A stretch of 64,000 nucleotides of DNA from Actinoalloteichus hymeniacidonis (GTDB lineage Bacteria > Actinomycetota > Actinomycetes > Mycobacteriales > Pseudonocardiaceae). The stretch is from the NCBI RefSeq assembly GCF_014203365.1, contig NZ_JACHIS010000001.1:3472001-3536000 (forward strand), in the 5' to 3' direction. Position numbers and translations under genes: made by a program. This document shows, one piece after another, positions 1 to 8,193 of the stretch (its first letter is position 1; each line of letters opens with the position of its first letter). Under the pieces are notes generated by a model. The model had not been told where the DNA came from. It did no database searches and worked only from the letters and a program-made list of their open reading frames with translations.

Positions 1-346
1 GCCAGCCGTACTCCCGCGCCGGGATGATCCCGGCCCCGGTGTGCACCATGCCGTCCATCGCTCCCGGCGCCGACCAGGCATCGTCGGCGGCGGCGATCGC
101 ACGCGACCACACCGCCACCGGCTCCGACCCGAGCTGGTCGCCGTCGAATCGATCCCCCACCTCGTCGATCGTGGCCCCCGAGAGCAACGGCGGCACCCAC
201 AGCTGTTCGACCACCAGATGCGCGACCAGATCGCGGACCGTCCACTCGCTGCAGGGCGTCGGGGCGTCCCAGCGATCGGCGGGGACGGCGCGCACGCGCC
301 GGTCGAACTCCGCTATCGCCCTACGACGAGCGTCCTGCTGGTCCAT
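1..346 (-). CDS. TIGR03086 / mycothiol-dependent maleylpyruvate isomerase-like protein (3' part missing)
   Basis: The minus strand is open from an ATG at 346 to the window edge, so only the N-terminal 115 residues are present. They contain TPCSEWTVRDLVAHLV near residue 28. This is the N-terminal signature of the DinB-like, mycothiol-dependent metalloenzyme fold (TIGR03086 / MDMPI_N), in which the histidine of the LVAHLV segment binds metal. Family members are cytoplasmic proteins of about 190-200 residues, and most have no known substrate. The gene diverges from the methyltransferase gene at 422. The family call is firm; the reaction is unknown. Confidence 0.8.
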   Translation of the reverse strand, partial: MDQQDARRRAIAEFDRRVRAVPADRWDAPTPCSEWTVRDLVAHLVVEQLWVPPLLSGATIDEVGDRFDGDQLGSEPVAVWSRAIAAADDAWSAPGAMDGMVHTGAGIIPAREYGW

Positions 347-421
347 CGAATGCCTCCAGTTCTGTGCCCCGCGCGGCAGCCGAACCCGAGCCTAAGACGC
401 CGGCCCCGACCTCGCCCGTGG

Positions 422-1213
422 ATGCGGCACCCCGAGGACCGGTACCCACCCACGCGGACACCGGGACCGGCGAGCACGCGGCTGGTCGAACCTTCGGCGA
501 ACCCGGTGACGCCGACCGAGGCCGGACTACGCGAAGATCCCTGGGTGAACGGCGATCGACTCACCTCGGCGGAATACACGGAGTTCATCCACGCGCAGAC
601 GGCCGTCGGACCGACGCCGTTCGTCCCCGAGGTGCAGTTACACCTGGCTGCGGAGGCCTTCGAGCTGTGGGAGCGAACCGAGCGGGAACTCGGCGGATCC
701 GATACCCCGCCGCCGTTCTGGGCCTTCGCCTGGGCGGGTGGCCAGGCACTCGCGCGCTATGTGCTCGACCATCCCGCCGTCGTCGCCGGGCGTCGGGTGC
801 TGGATGTGGCCGCCGGTTCGGGTCTGGTCGCGATCGCGGCGGCGTCCTCGGGCGCGCTCCGGGTGCAGGCGAGCGAGATCGATCGATTCGCGGTGACGGC
901 GATCTCGCTCAACGCGGCGATCAACGCTGTGTCGGTGACCGCCGAGCTTCGCGATGTCCTCGACGGAGACGGGCTCGACGCCGAGGTGGTGCTGGCCGGA
1001 GACGTGTTCTACGAGCGGCCGATGGCGGCGCGCGTACTGCCCATGCTCTCCCGAGCGCGGGCCAGAGGCGCCCGAGTGTTGGTGGGCGATCCGGGACGGA
1101 TGTATCTACCGCGTGCGCGATTCACCGCGCTTGCCGAGTACGAGGTACCCGTGGTCGCGGCACTGGAGGACACCGAGGTCAAGACGAGCACGGTCTGGGA
1201 GTTGACCACCTGA
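422..1213 (+). CDS. class I SAM-dependent methyltransferase (protein-lysine / NNMT-like)
   Basis: The 263-residue protein has the Rossmann SAM-binding loop VLDVAAGSGLVAIAAA around residue 123. An acidic residue follows strand 2 (ASEID), and a later LAGDVFYE motif resembles the catalytic-loop DxxY of lysine methyltransferases such as the ETFB-lysine methyltransferase. The segment PPFWAFAWAGGQALARYVLD just before the SAM loop is typical of that subfamily. The start chosen is ATG 422. A GTG at 545 would remove 41 weakly conserved residues and cannot be excluded. The gene is a single cistron divergent from its left neighbour, and the methyl acceptor is unknown. Confidence 0.8.
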   Translation: MRHPEDRYPPTRTPGPASTRLVEPSANPVTPTEAGLREDPWVNGDRLTSAEYTEFIHAQTAVGPTPFVPEVQLHLAAEAFELWERTERELGGSDTPPPFWAFAWAGGQALARYVLDHPAVVAGRRVLDVAAGSGLVAIAAASSGALRVQASEIDRFAVTAISLNAAINAVSVTAELRDVLDGDGLDAEVVLAGDVFYERPMAARVLPMLSRARARGARVLVGDPGRMYLPRARFTALAEYEVPVVAALEDTEVKTSTVWELTT

Positions 1214-1300
1214 GCATTGCGCCGCCGCACACCATCGCGGCGGCGCGGCACGGGGGCTCGCGACTCGATGGGTCGAGTCGAGGCTGCGGGGGTGAGGCGA

Positions 1301-1729
1301 TCAGCCGCCGACGGAGCCTCGGCGGGCCCGTCGATGCCCTCGGTTGGTCAGCACCGTCATCAACAGGTTGGGGTCGTCGACGCTCAAGGTGACGTGTCGG
1401 ACCGCGACGCGCCTACCGAGCCGTCGAGCATGGGCCGGAGCCTCGAGAAGAATCTGCACGAGAGCCGTCCTGGCTCCGAGCAATCGAACTCCGCCGGGCC
1501 CCACATCGGCGCCCGGAACGCGGTGGTGGGGCAGCACGATGACGGAGGACACCGATCGCAGCGGGAAGGCGGTGCGGAAGAATCGGCCCGCGCGGATGAC
1601 CACCTGGTGTAGACCGACATCGACCCGACAACTGCGCGGTGTCGAGCCGGTGAGCGTCAGCATGACCCTCCGGAGCCAGTTCACCCGGAGCCGGAACCGA
1701 ACGGCACCTAGGTCGACCCTTCGTGTCAC
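1301..1729 (-). CDS. bacterial PH-like domain protein, function unknown
   Basis: A 142-residue protein whose alternating beta-strand pattern, closed by the helix DDPNLLMTVL, resembles small actinobacterial proteins with a PH-like or split-barrel fold. The repeated elements VDVGLHQVVIRAG, FFRTAFPLRSV and ALVQILLEAP fit this. The start chosen is the GTG at 1729, because a GGAGAGG ribosome-binding sequence lies five bases upstream. ATG 1663 is a shorter alternative, and the frame stays open to 1843. No signal peptide or membrane segment is visible. Fold assignment is from pattern only, and no function is proposed. Confidence 0.55.
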   Translation of the reverse strand: MTRRVDLGAVRFRLRVNWLRRVMLTLTGSTPRSCRVDVGLHQVVIRAGRFFRTAFPLRSVSSVIVLPHHRVPGADVGPGGVRLLGARTALVQILLEAPAHARRLGRRVAVRHVTLSVDDPNLLMTVLTNRGHRRARRGSVGG

Positions 1730-1951
1730 AGCACCTCTCCCTGCGTTGTGCACCCAAGTGGGGCAGGTCAGCGGACGACCCATCCACACGACGACATATC
1801 CGACACGGTAACGGGCAGCGAGCCCGTTGAACACCGGCACCACGGGTAGTCGCCCCTGATCGGTGAATCAGGCCCCAAGACCCGAGATGCCCCGGCGAGA
1901 CGAACTCGCCGGAGCATCTCGTTCACACCTGGGTGTTCACACCTGGATTCA

Positions 1952-2155
1952 CTACGAGAGCGGACGGACTCGCTCCGCCTGCGGACCCTTGTTGCCCTGG
2001 GTGATCTCGAACTCCACGCGCTGGTTCTCCTCAAGCGTACGGAAGCCCTGAGTGTCGATGGACGAGTAGTGGACGAACACGTCCGGTCCCCCGTCCTGAG
2101 CGATGAAGCCGAAGCCCTTCTCCGAGTTGAACCACTTGACGGTGCCCTGAGCCAT
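1952..2155 (-). CDS. cspA: cold-shock protein, CspA family
   Basis: A 67-residue single cold-shock domain with both nucleic-acid binding motifs intact: RNP1 as KGFGFI at residues 15-20 and RNP2 as VFVHYS at 28-33. The start [17 protein letters not shown] is the standard one and is preceded by an AAGGAG ribosome-binding site. Proteins of this family bind single-stranded RNA and DNA and melt RNA secondary structure, in the cold or constitutively. The gene is monocistronic, and several paralogues per genome are usual in actinomycetes. Confidence 0.95.
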   Translation of the reverse strand: MAQGTVKWFNSEKGFGFIAQDGGPDVFVHYSSIDTQGFRTLEENQRVEFEITQGNKGPQAERVRPLS

Positions 2156-2445
2156 GAACTGTGTCTCCTTGTAGGGACGATTCGGGGTCCGCACCTCGCG
2201 GATCCCGGGTTCTGGTTCGTCGTCCCCCGTCATGGACCGGGGCCCACGTACAGAAAACGCCCGCTATGTGGCTCCGCGGGCGTCCAAGAACATGCGAGGA
2301 ACTGCAACAGCAACCGGCGCAACCGTAGCACGATCGGGCCGTGCGGGTAGCGGCCCAATGGGCGAATCTCCTCCGGCGTGTCGAACCGTCGGTTCGCGTG
2401 CCCCTCGGCGCCCTCGATGATCGCTCGATTCGGCACTCCCGCCGG

Positions 2446-2880
2446 TCAGGACGGCCCTCGGCGTACCTCGTCGGCGATGCGGCGGGCCGCCTGCTCGACC
2501 GGTTCGTGTTCCCAAAGACGTACCGGCCGCCAACCCGCTTCGATCAACCGCCGGTCGGTGTCCGCATCGCGTTCACGGTTCGTCCGCAACTTCTCCGCCC
2601 AGTACGCGCCGTTGGCGCTGGCGACCGTGTGGTGCAACGGGCACCCGTGCCAGAAGCAGCCGTCGACGAAGACGGCGACTCGCGCGCGGGTGAAGACCAG
2701 GTCCGCCGTTCGACGGAGATCAGGCAGCGGGCGGGCGGAGACCCGATATCGCAGGCCCATGGCATGCACGGCGCGCCGTACCGCCAGTTCCGGCCGGGTG
2801 TCGCGTCCCCGGTTGCCGCGCATGCTCTTGCGTACCGAGGGTGAGGAGGCCCAGGACTGGGAACTCCCCGTGCGCGCCAC
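2446..2880 (-). CDS. vsr: very short patch repair endonuclease (Vsr)
   Basis: The 144-residue protein has the Vsr arrangement: SMRGNRGRDTRPELAVRRAVHAMG (residues about 20-43), then the catalytic region DLVFTRARVAVFVDGCFWHGCP with the metal-binding aspartate and zinc-site Cys/His residues, and the C-terminal RLWEHE. Vsr nicks DNA at T:G mismatches left by deamination of 5-methylcytosine. It is usually encoded next to a cytosine-5 methyltransferase, as here, where one starts 222 bases away on the other strand. The GTG at 2880 is chosen because the protein then begins just before the conserved SWASSPSVR segment. Confidence 0.92.
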   Translation of the reverse strand: MARTGSSQSWASSPSVRKSMRGNRGRDTRPELAVRRAVHAMGLRYRVSARPLPDLRRTADLVFTRARVAVFVDGCFWHGCPLHHTVASANGAYWAEKLRTNRERDADTDRRLIEAGWRPVRLWEHEPVEQAARRIADEVRRGPS

Positions 2881-3102
2881 GCGCCGCAGCCTATCCGTCG
2901 TACAGCGCCGGCCGTGTCCGAGCCCGGTCGCCCCGGGCCCGAACGACCGGGCGGTTCGCCTCGGCGATCGTCCGACGACGGGACTCATGCCCGCTGCCCG
3001 GCTCGTCACCGGTAGGCGCCGAGGGACGCCGACAGGCGAGAACGGCGCGTGTGTCGACCTATCGGACTACCCGGTCGCCCGCACCCCGCTTACGATGACC
3101 TC

Positions 3103-4203
3103 GTGCCGACGATGATCGACCTGTTCGCCGGGTGCGGCGGGATGACCGGCGGGTTCGTCGCGGCTGGCTTCAGCACCGCCCTCGCGGTGGAGCTCAATCC
3201 CTACGCCGCAGCGACCTACGCCGCCAATTTCGGCGAGGATCACGTGCGCCAGGTCGACATCGCGACGGTATCGGCCGCCGAGGTTCCCCGCGCCGATGTC
3301 GTGGTCGGCGGGCCACCGTGTCAGGGTTTCTCCAGCCTGGGCAGTCGCAATATCGGCGATCCGCGCAACCAACTCTGGCGGGAGTACGTCCGTGTCGTCC
3401 GTGCGGCCAACCCGAAGATCTTCGTCATCGAGAACGTCGACCGCTTCCTGCGCAGCCCGGAGTTCGCCCTGCTGCGGGCCGAGGTCGACGGCGGCAGCCT
3501 CGCCGGATACGAGTTGACCTACGGCCATCTCAACGCCGCCGACTACGGCGTGGCCCAGCGGCGCCGTCGCACGATCATCATCGGCTCGCGCATCGGCCCG
3601 GTCGCCCTGCCGGAGCCGACCCACGGCAGGGGCGAGCAGGACGCGCTGCCGGTCGGGTTGCTGCCCTGGGCGGGTACCCGGACCCGTATCGCCGAGTTGC
3701 CGGAGCGTCCGGACACCACCGAGCTTCCCAGGATCACGACCACCTTCTTCGGCAGGCCGGTACCGGGCGTCTTCAGCGGCCTCGACCTGCATCTGGGTCG
3801 CAGACCGACCGAGTTGTCGCTGCGCCGCTACGACTGTGTCCCGCCGGGCGGTGGCCGGTTCGACCTGCCCACCGAGCTGCTGCCCCGCTGCTGGCGGGAG
3901 AAACCGTCCGGCACCACCGACGTGATGGGTCGGATGCGGTGGGATGCACCATCGCTGACGATTCGCACCGAGTTCTTCAAGCCGGAGAAGGGGCAATACC
4001 TGCATCCGCAGTGGGAGGCGGACGAACCGATGCGTCGGGTGAACCGGCCGATCACCCACTACGAGGCGTCACTGCTGCAGGACTTCCCCGCCGACTTCCG
4101 GTGGTGCGGGACCAAGGCCGAGATCGCCAGACAGATCGGCAACGCCGTCCCGTTGGGTCTGTCCCGGGCGCTGGGCAACCAGGTCGCGGCCGCGTTGCGG
4201 TGA
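3103..4203 (+). CDS. dcm: DNA (cytosine-5) methyltransferase
   Basis: A 366-residue m5C methyltransferase with motifs in order: I LFAGCGGMTGGF (residues 7-18), IV GGPPCQGFS with catalytic Cys73, VI VIENV (about 108-112), VIII AQRRRR, and IX-X near the end (QIGNAVP). It transfers a methyl group from SAM to C5 of cytosine at a recognition site that cannot be read from sequence alone. GTG 3103 is chosen, and ATG 3112 is three codons later. It forms a divergent pair with vsr. No restriction endonuclease gene is adjacent, so it looks like a solitary methyltransferase-repair pair, or a degraded restriction-modification locus. Confidence 0.93.
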   Translation: MPTMIDLFAGCGGMTGGFVAAGFSTALAVELNPYAAATYAANFGEDHVRQVDIATVSAAEVPRADVVVGGPPCQGFSSLGSRNIGDPRNQLWREYVRVVRAANPKIFVIENVDRFLRSPEFALLRAEVDGGSLAGYELTYGHLNAADYGVAQRRRRTIIIGSRIGPVALPEPTHGRGEQDALPVGLLPWAGTRTRIAELPERPDTTELPRITTTFFGRPVPGVFSGLDLHLGRRPTELSLRRYDCVPPGGGRFDLPTELLPRCWREKPSGTTDVMGRMRWDAPSLTIRTEFFKPEKGQYLHPQWEADEPMRRVNRPITHYEASLLQDFPADFRWCGTKAEIARQIGNAVPLGLSRALGNQVAAALR

Positions 4204-4300
4204 ACCCGTGGTGGGCGAATCCAGCTACTCGTCGGCGGCCGCTCTGCCCCATACCGTTCGGTGCCCCGCCTTCCGACGGAGCACCGCAGCCGGCATTCGT

Positions 4301-6244
4301 CTACTCGGTCTCGGCGGCTCGCGGGCGGTCCGGCTCGGACACCTCGCTCTGATCGCCACCTGCGGGCCCCACGACGGTCAGGTCGGCGGCCGGGTCGCGT
4401 ACCTCGGATGGCGGGGCGGTGATCGGGCCCAGAGCGGTCCCGGTCAGCGCGCCCGGCCGGTCGGGGTCCGAGGAGTCCGCAGCCGTCGTATCGGGCGCGG
4501 CGACGATCTTCACGACGCGCGGCGGCTCCCCGCCGGTGGGCCCGGTCGAGTTCTGTCGTCTGGTCAGCGGGGCGGGCACGGCGGCGAGCAGTCGGCGGGT
4601 GTAGTCGTGCTGTGGATCCGACAACACCTGCTCGACGGTGCCCGTCTCGACGATCCGGCCGCGATACATCACCGCGACCCGGTCGGCGATGGCCCAGGCC
4701 AAGCCGAGATCGTGCGTGATGACCAGGGTGGACAGCCCCAGCCGCACCCGGAGATTCAGCAGCAGCGCCAGGATCTCGCCCCGTACCGAGGCGTCCAAGG
4801 AGGCGACCGGTTCATCGGCGATCAGGACGCGAGGCGACAGCGCCAGCGCGCCCGCGATCACCACCCGCTGCCGTTGGCCGCCGGAGAGTTCCCCGGGCAG
4901 CGCGTTGAAGAAGCGTTCAGCTGGTCGGAGTTCGGCCTGTTCCAGGGCCGCCGCCACCAGTTCGGCCTCGTCGCCCTCGACGCGATGGATCCGCAGGCCC
5001 TCCGCCACCGACTCGTAGACGCTGTGCCGGGGGTTGAGCGCGCCGGTCGGGTCCTGCAACACCAGCTGGACCTGACGGCGGTAGTCGCGCAACCCGCGTC
5101 CACGCACCGGAAGCGGCTGCCCCTCGAACTCGATCCGCCCGGCGGCCAACGGTTGCAGGCCCACCAACGAACGCGCCATGGTCGTCTTGCCCGAGCCGGA
5201 CTGTCCGACCAGAGCCACGATCTCGTCCCGTTCCACCCGCAGGTCGACGCCGTCGACCGCGCGGGTGGTGCCGCCACGGCGGCCTCGGAAGACGACGGAG
5301 GCACCGGAGGCGACCAGCAACGGGCTGCTCGTCCGGCTGACGGACGGGGTAGGTTCCGCAGCAGGCCGCGCGCTCTCCGGGGCGTCCGAACCGGCGCCGA
5401 TGCCGTCGGGTCCGTTCGATTGATCGGCCGGGGTTCGTCCGGTGGTCAACCGCGACGCGGGGTCGCCCACCTCGGGGAAGGCCGCCGCCAGCGCCCGGGT
5501 GTGCTCGTGCTCGGGATCGGCGATCACCGCCTTGGCCGGGCCCTCCTCGACGACCCGACCGTCGTGCATCACGGCCAGCCGTTCGCAGCAGGAGGCCAGC
5601 ACCGACAGGTCGTGGCTAATCATCATCAGGCCGAGTCCCCGGTCGGCGACCAGGCGGGTCATCAGCTCCAGGACCTGGGCCTGCACGATGACGTCCAGCG
5701 CCGTGGTCGGCTCGTCGGCGATCACCAGTCTCGGGGAACAGGCCAGTGCCATGGCGATCATCACGCGCTGGCGTTGCCCGCCGGACAGCTCGTGTGGGTA
5801 CGCCGAGGCCTTGGCGGCGGGCAGTTCCACCTGCCCCAGCAGTTCGGTGACCCGGCGATCGACGGCGGCGGAGGTCCTCGCGTCGCCCCCGTGCAGCCGG
5901 ATGGGCTCGGCGATCTGCTCCCCCACGGTCCGCACCGGGTTCAGGGCGTGCATCGCGCCCTGGAACACCACCGACGCCCCGGCCCAGCGCACCGCGCGGA
6001 GCCTGCTCCAGCCCATGGTGCGCACGTCCTCGCCGTCGAGGAGCACCTCGCCGCCCAGCCGGGCGGTGCGGGGCAGCAGTCGCAGCACCGACATCGCCAC
6101 GCTGCTCTTCCCACACCCCGATTCCCCGGCGACGCCGAGGGTCTGTCCGACGTCCAGCGTCAGGTTCACCCCGCGCACGGCGGGCACGACGCCCCGCGTC
6201 GACTGGTAGTCGACGGTGAGGTCCCGCAGTTCCAACAATGTCAC
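4301..6244 (-). CDS. peptide ABC transporter ATPase, OppD-OppF fusion
   Basis: A 647-residue protein made of two complete ABC ATPase domains in one chain. The first has Walker A GESGCGKS (residues 40-47), signature LSGGQRQ and Walker B VIADEP. The second, after a proline-rich linker near residue 280, has GQSGSGKT, LSGGQRQ and LIADEP. Such tandem fusions power Opp/Dpp-type importers. Its GTG start overlaps the upstream permease stop in a GTGA arrangement. It is the last gene of the operon OppA-B-C-DF on the minus strand. The C-terminal tail is long and low in complexity. Confidence 0.93.
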   Translation of the reverse strand: MTLLELRDLTVDYQSTRGVVPAVRGVNLTLDVGQTLGVAGESGCGKSSVAMSVLRLLPRTARLGGEVLLDGEDVRTMGWSRLRAVRWAGASVVFQGAMHALNPVRTVGEQIAEPIRLHGGDARTSAAVDRRVTELLGQVELPAAKASAYPHELSGGQRQRVMIAMALACSPRLVIADEPTTALDVIVQAQVLELMTRLVADRGLGLMMISHDLSVLASCCERLAVMHDGRVVEEGPAKAVIADPEHEHTRALAAAFPEVGDPASRLTTGRTPADQSNGPDGIGAGSDAPESARPAAEPTPSVSRTSSPLLVASGASVVFRGRRGGTTRAVDGVDLRVERDEIVALVGQSGSGKTTMARSLVGLQPLAAGRIEFEGQPLPVRGRGLRDYRRQVQLVLQDPTGALNPRHSVYESVAEGLRIHRVEGDEAELVAAALEQAELRPAERFFNALPGELSGGQRQRVVIAGALALSPRVLIADEPVASLDASVRGEILALLLNLRVRLGLSTLVITHDLGLAWAIADRVAVMYRGRIVETGTVEQVLSDPQHDYTRRLLAAVPAPLTRRQNSTGPTGGEPPRVVKIVAAPDTTAADSSDPDRPGALTGTALGPITAPPSEVRDPAADLTVVGPAGGDQSEVSEPDRPRAAETE

Positions 6245-7143
6245 CGGGACCCCCGCAGACGTGGATTGAGCACGGTCTCCAATGCCCTGCCGCACAGGGT
6301 GAACGCCAGGACCACCGTCACGATGCCCAGCCCCGGCGGCAGCAGGTACCACCAGGCACCGCCGGTGACGGCGCCGGTGTCCATCGCCGATTTCAACATC
6401 GCACCCCAGGAGACCAGGGTCGGATCGCCGAGACCGAGGAAGGACAGCGTGGACTCCGCGATCACCGCGCTGGCCACCGCGAGCGTGGTGTTGGCGAAGA
6501 CCAGCGGCAGCACGCCGGGCAGCACATGACTGCCGATGAGGTGTCCGTGGCCCGCGCCCAACGCCTTGGCGCGCTCGATGTAGGGCCGCGCCTCGACGGC
6601 GAGGGTCTGGGCCCGGACCAGTCGCGCCGTGGTCGGCCAGGCGGTGAGCCCGATGGCGAGCACGATGGTGCCGAGTCCCCTGGCGAGCACCGTGGACAAC
6701 GCGATCGCCAACACCAGGGACGGCACGACCAGGAAGAAGTCGGTGACCCGCATCAGGGCAGCCGAGGTGAGACCGCCGAAATGGGCCGCCAGGATCCCGA
6801 CGAGGGTGCCGATACCGACGGACAACACCGTGGCGGCCAGACCGACCAGCAGTGAGATCCGCGCTCCCCACCAGGTGAGCAGCAGTACGGAGCGACCGTT
6901 CTCGTCGGTGCCCAGCCAGTGCTGCATGCTGGGCGGCTCCAGCCGATCGGCCGTCGCCTGCGTGACGTCCAGACCGGCCTGGTCGGTCAGCAGCGGTGCC
7001 GCCAGTGCCAGCACCGCGATCAGGACGAGCACACCGAGTCCCACCAAGCCCGCACGTTGGCTCCGGAAGGACGACCAGCCCGTGGCGAAGGCCGTCCTGC
7101 GGCGTGTCCAGGCGATCGCGCCGGGGCTCTGCGTCGCGGTCAT
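6241..7143 (-). CDS. peptide ABC transporter permease, OppC/DppC type
   Basis: A 300-residue inner-membrane permease. It has the short OppC N-terminal domain (first membrane span LVGLGVLVLIAVLALAAPLL near residue 35) followed by a BPD_transp_1 core with the EAA-type loop ERAKALGAGHGHLIGSHVLP that contacts the ATPase. It starts at ATG 7143, overlapping the upstream permease stop as ATGA, and its own stop overlaps the ATPase GTG. Long upstream extensions of the frame are out of line with the family. Substrate class is peptide or opine; the exact ligand is unknown. Confidence 0.92.
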   Translation of the reverse strand: MTATQSPGAIAWTRRRTAFATGWSSFRSQRAGLVGLGVLVLIAVLALAAPLLTDQAGLDVTQATADRLEPPSMQHWLGTDENGRSVLLLTWWGARISLLVGLAATVLSVGIGTLVGILAAHFGGLTSAALMRVTDFFLVVPSLVLAIALSTVLARGLGTIVLAIGLTAWPTTARLVRAQTLAVEARPYIERAKALGAGHGHLIGSHVLPGVLPLVFANTTLAVASAVIAESTLSFLGLGDPTLVSWGAMLKSAMDTGAVTGGAWWYLLPPGLGIVTVVLAFTLCGRALETVLNPRLRGSR

Positions 7144-8189
7144 GAGGCACGCACCCTGGGGTCGAGGAATCGATAGAGCAGATCGGCTATCAGGTTCATC
7201 GCCACGACCGCGCCCGCCAGGACGATGAAGGTGCCCTGCAGCAACGGCAGATCGGGGACGTCCAGGGCCTGATAGGTCAGCAGCCCCAGGCCCGGCCACG
7301 AGAACACGGTCTCCACCATGATCGCGCCGGAGACCACCAATCCCAGGTGCAGGAAGATCAGCGTCACCGTGGGCAGCATGGCGTTGGGCACCGCGTGTCG
7401 GCGCCGCACCAGGTCATCGCGCAGCCCCTTGGCCCGTGCGGTGGTCAGATAGTCGGCGCCCATCTCCTCCAGCAGCGAGGAGCGCATCACCATCTGATAC
7501 TGCGCGAAGATCACCGCGACCATCGTGATGCAGGGCAGCACCAGGTGGTGCGCCACGTCCAGGACGTAGGGCAGCAGGCCGGGCGGCGTGTCCGGGGAGG
7601 TGATCCCGCCGGTCGGGAACATGCCGGGGATCGGCCCGACCCCGACGCCGAACACCATCAACATGATCAGGCCGAGCCAGAAGGTGGGCACCGACCACAG
7701 GGTCAGCGAGACCCCGGTGGCGGTGCGGTCGAACCGGCTGCCGTGCCGCCAGGCACTGCGGGTGCCCAACCAGATACCCAGCAGGACGGCCAGCACGGTG
7801 GACGTGCCCGCGAGCAGCACCGTCGGCCAGAAGCGTTCGGCGATCAGGTCCGACACCGGCCTGCTGTAGAAGTAGGACACTCCCAAATCGCCGCGCAGCA
7901 CGCCGAACAGGTAGTCGACGAACTGTTGCCAGAGTGGCAGATCCAGCCCGAACCGCTCACGCAGCTCCGCAATCTGGTCGGCGCTGACCGCCCGCCCTCT
8001 GGTCATCGTCTGCACCGGGTCGCCGGGCAGTACCCGGAACAGGAAGAACCCGAGCAGGATCACCAGCAGCAGGCTGGTCAGCGCACCACCGAGCTTGCTC
8101 ACCACGTAGCGGGCCAGGCCGCCGCCCGAACGGCCCTCCGTGTCCGGGGCATCGCCCAGGGACTCGGATGGGGCGAGCACGTCACTCAC
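7140..8189 (-). CDS. peptide ABC transporter permease, OppB/DppB type
   Basis: A 349-residue permease with the OppB features: a first membrane helix LLLVILLGFFLFRVLPGDPV after a cytoplasmic N-terminus of about 30 residues, a periplasmic-type loop containing FGLDLPLWQQFVDYLFG, and a five-helix core with the EAA loop LTTARAKGLRDDLV. The GTG at 8189 is chosen. It lies 4 bases after the binding-protein stop, which implies translational coupling. The gene is followed by the OppC-type partner with an ATGA overlap. Confidence 0.92.
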   Translation of the reverse strand: MSDVLAPSESLGDAPDTEGRSGGGLARYVVSKLGGALTSLLLVILLGFFLFRVLPGDPVQTMTRGRAVSADQIAELRERFGLDLPLWQQFVDYLFGVLRGDLGVSYFYSRPVSDLIAERFWPTVLLAGTSTVLAVLLGIWLGTRSAWRHGSRFDRTATGVSLTLWSVPTFWLGLIMLMVFGVGVGPIPGMFPTGGITSPDTPPGLLPYVLDVAHHLVLPCITMVAVIFAQYQMVMRSSLLEEMGADYLTTARAKGLRDDLVRRRHAVPNAMLPTVTLIFLHLGLVVSGAIMVETVFSWPGLGLLTYQALDVPDLPLLQGTFIVLAGAVVAMNLIADLLYRFLDPRVRAS

Positions 8190-8193
8190 CAGG

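Noticed and set aside
4208-6529. 773-codon open frame on the plus strand
   Set aside because: Antisense shadow of the fused OppD-OppF ATPase, which has all ABC motifs.
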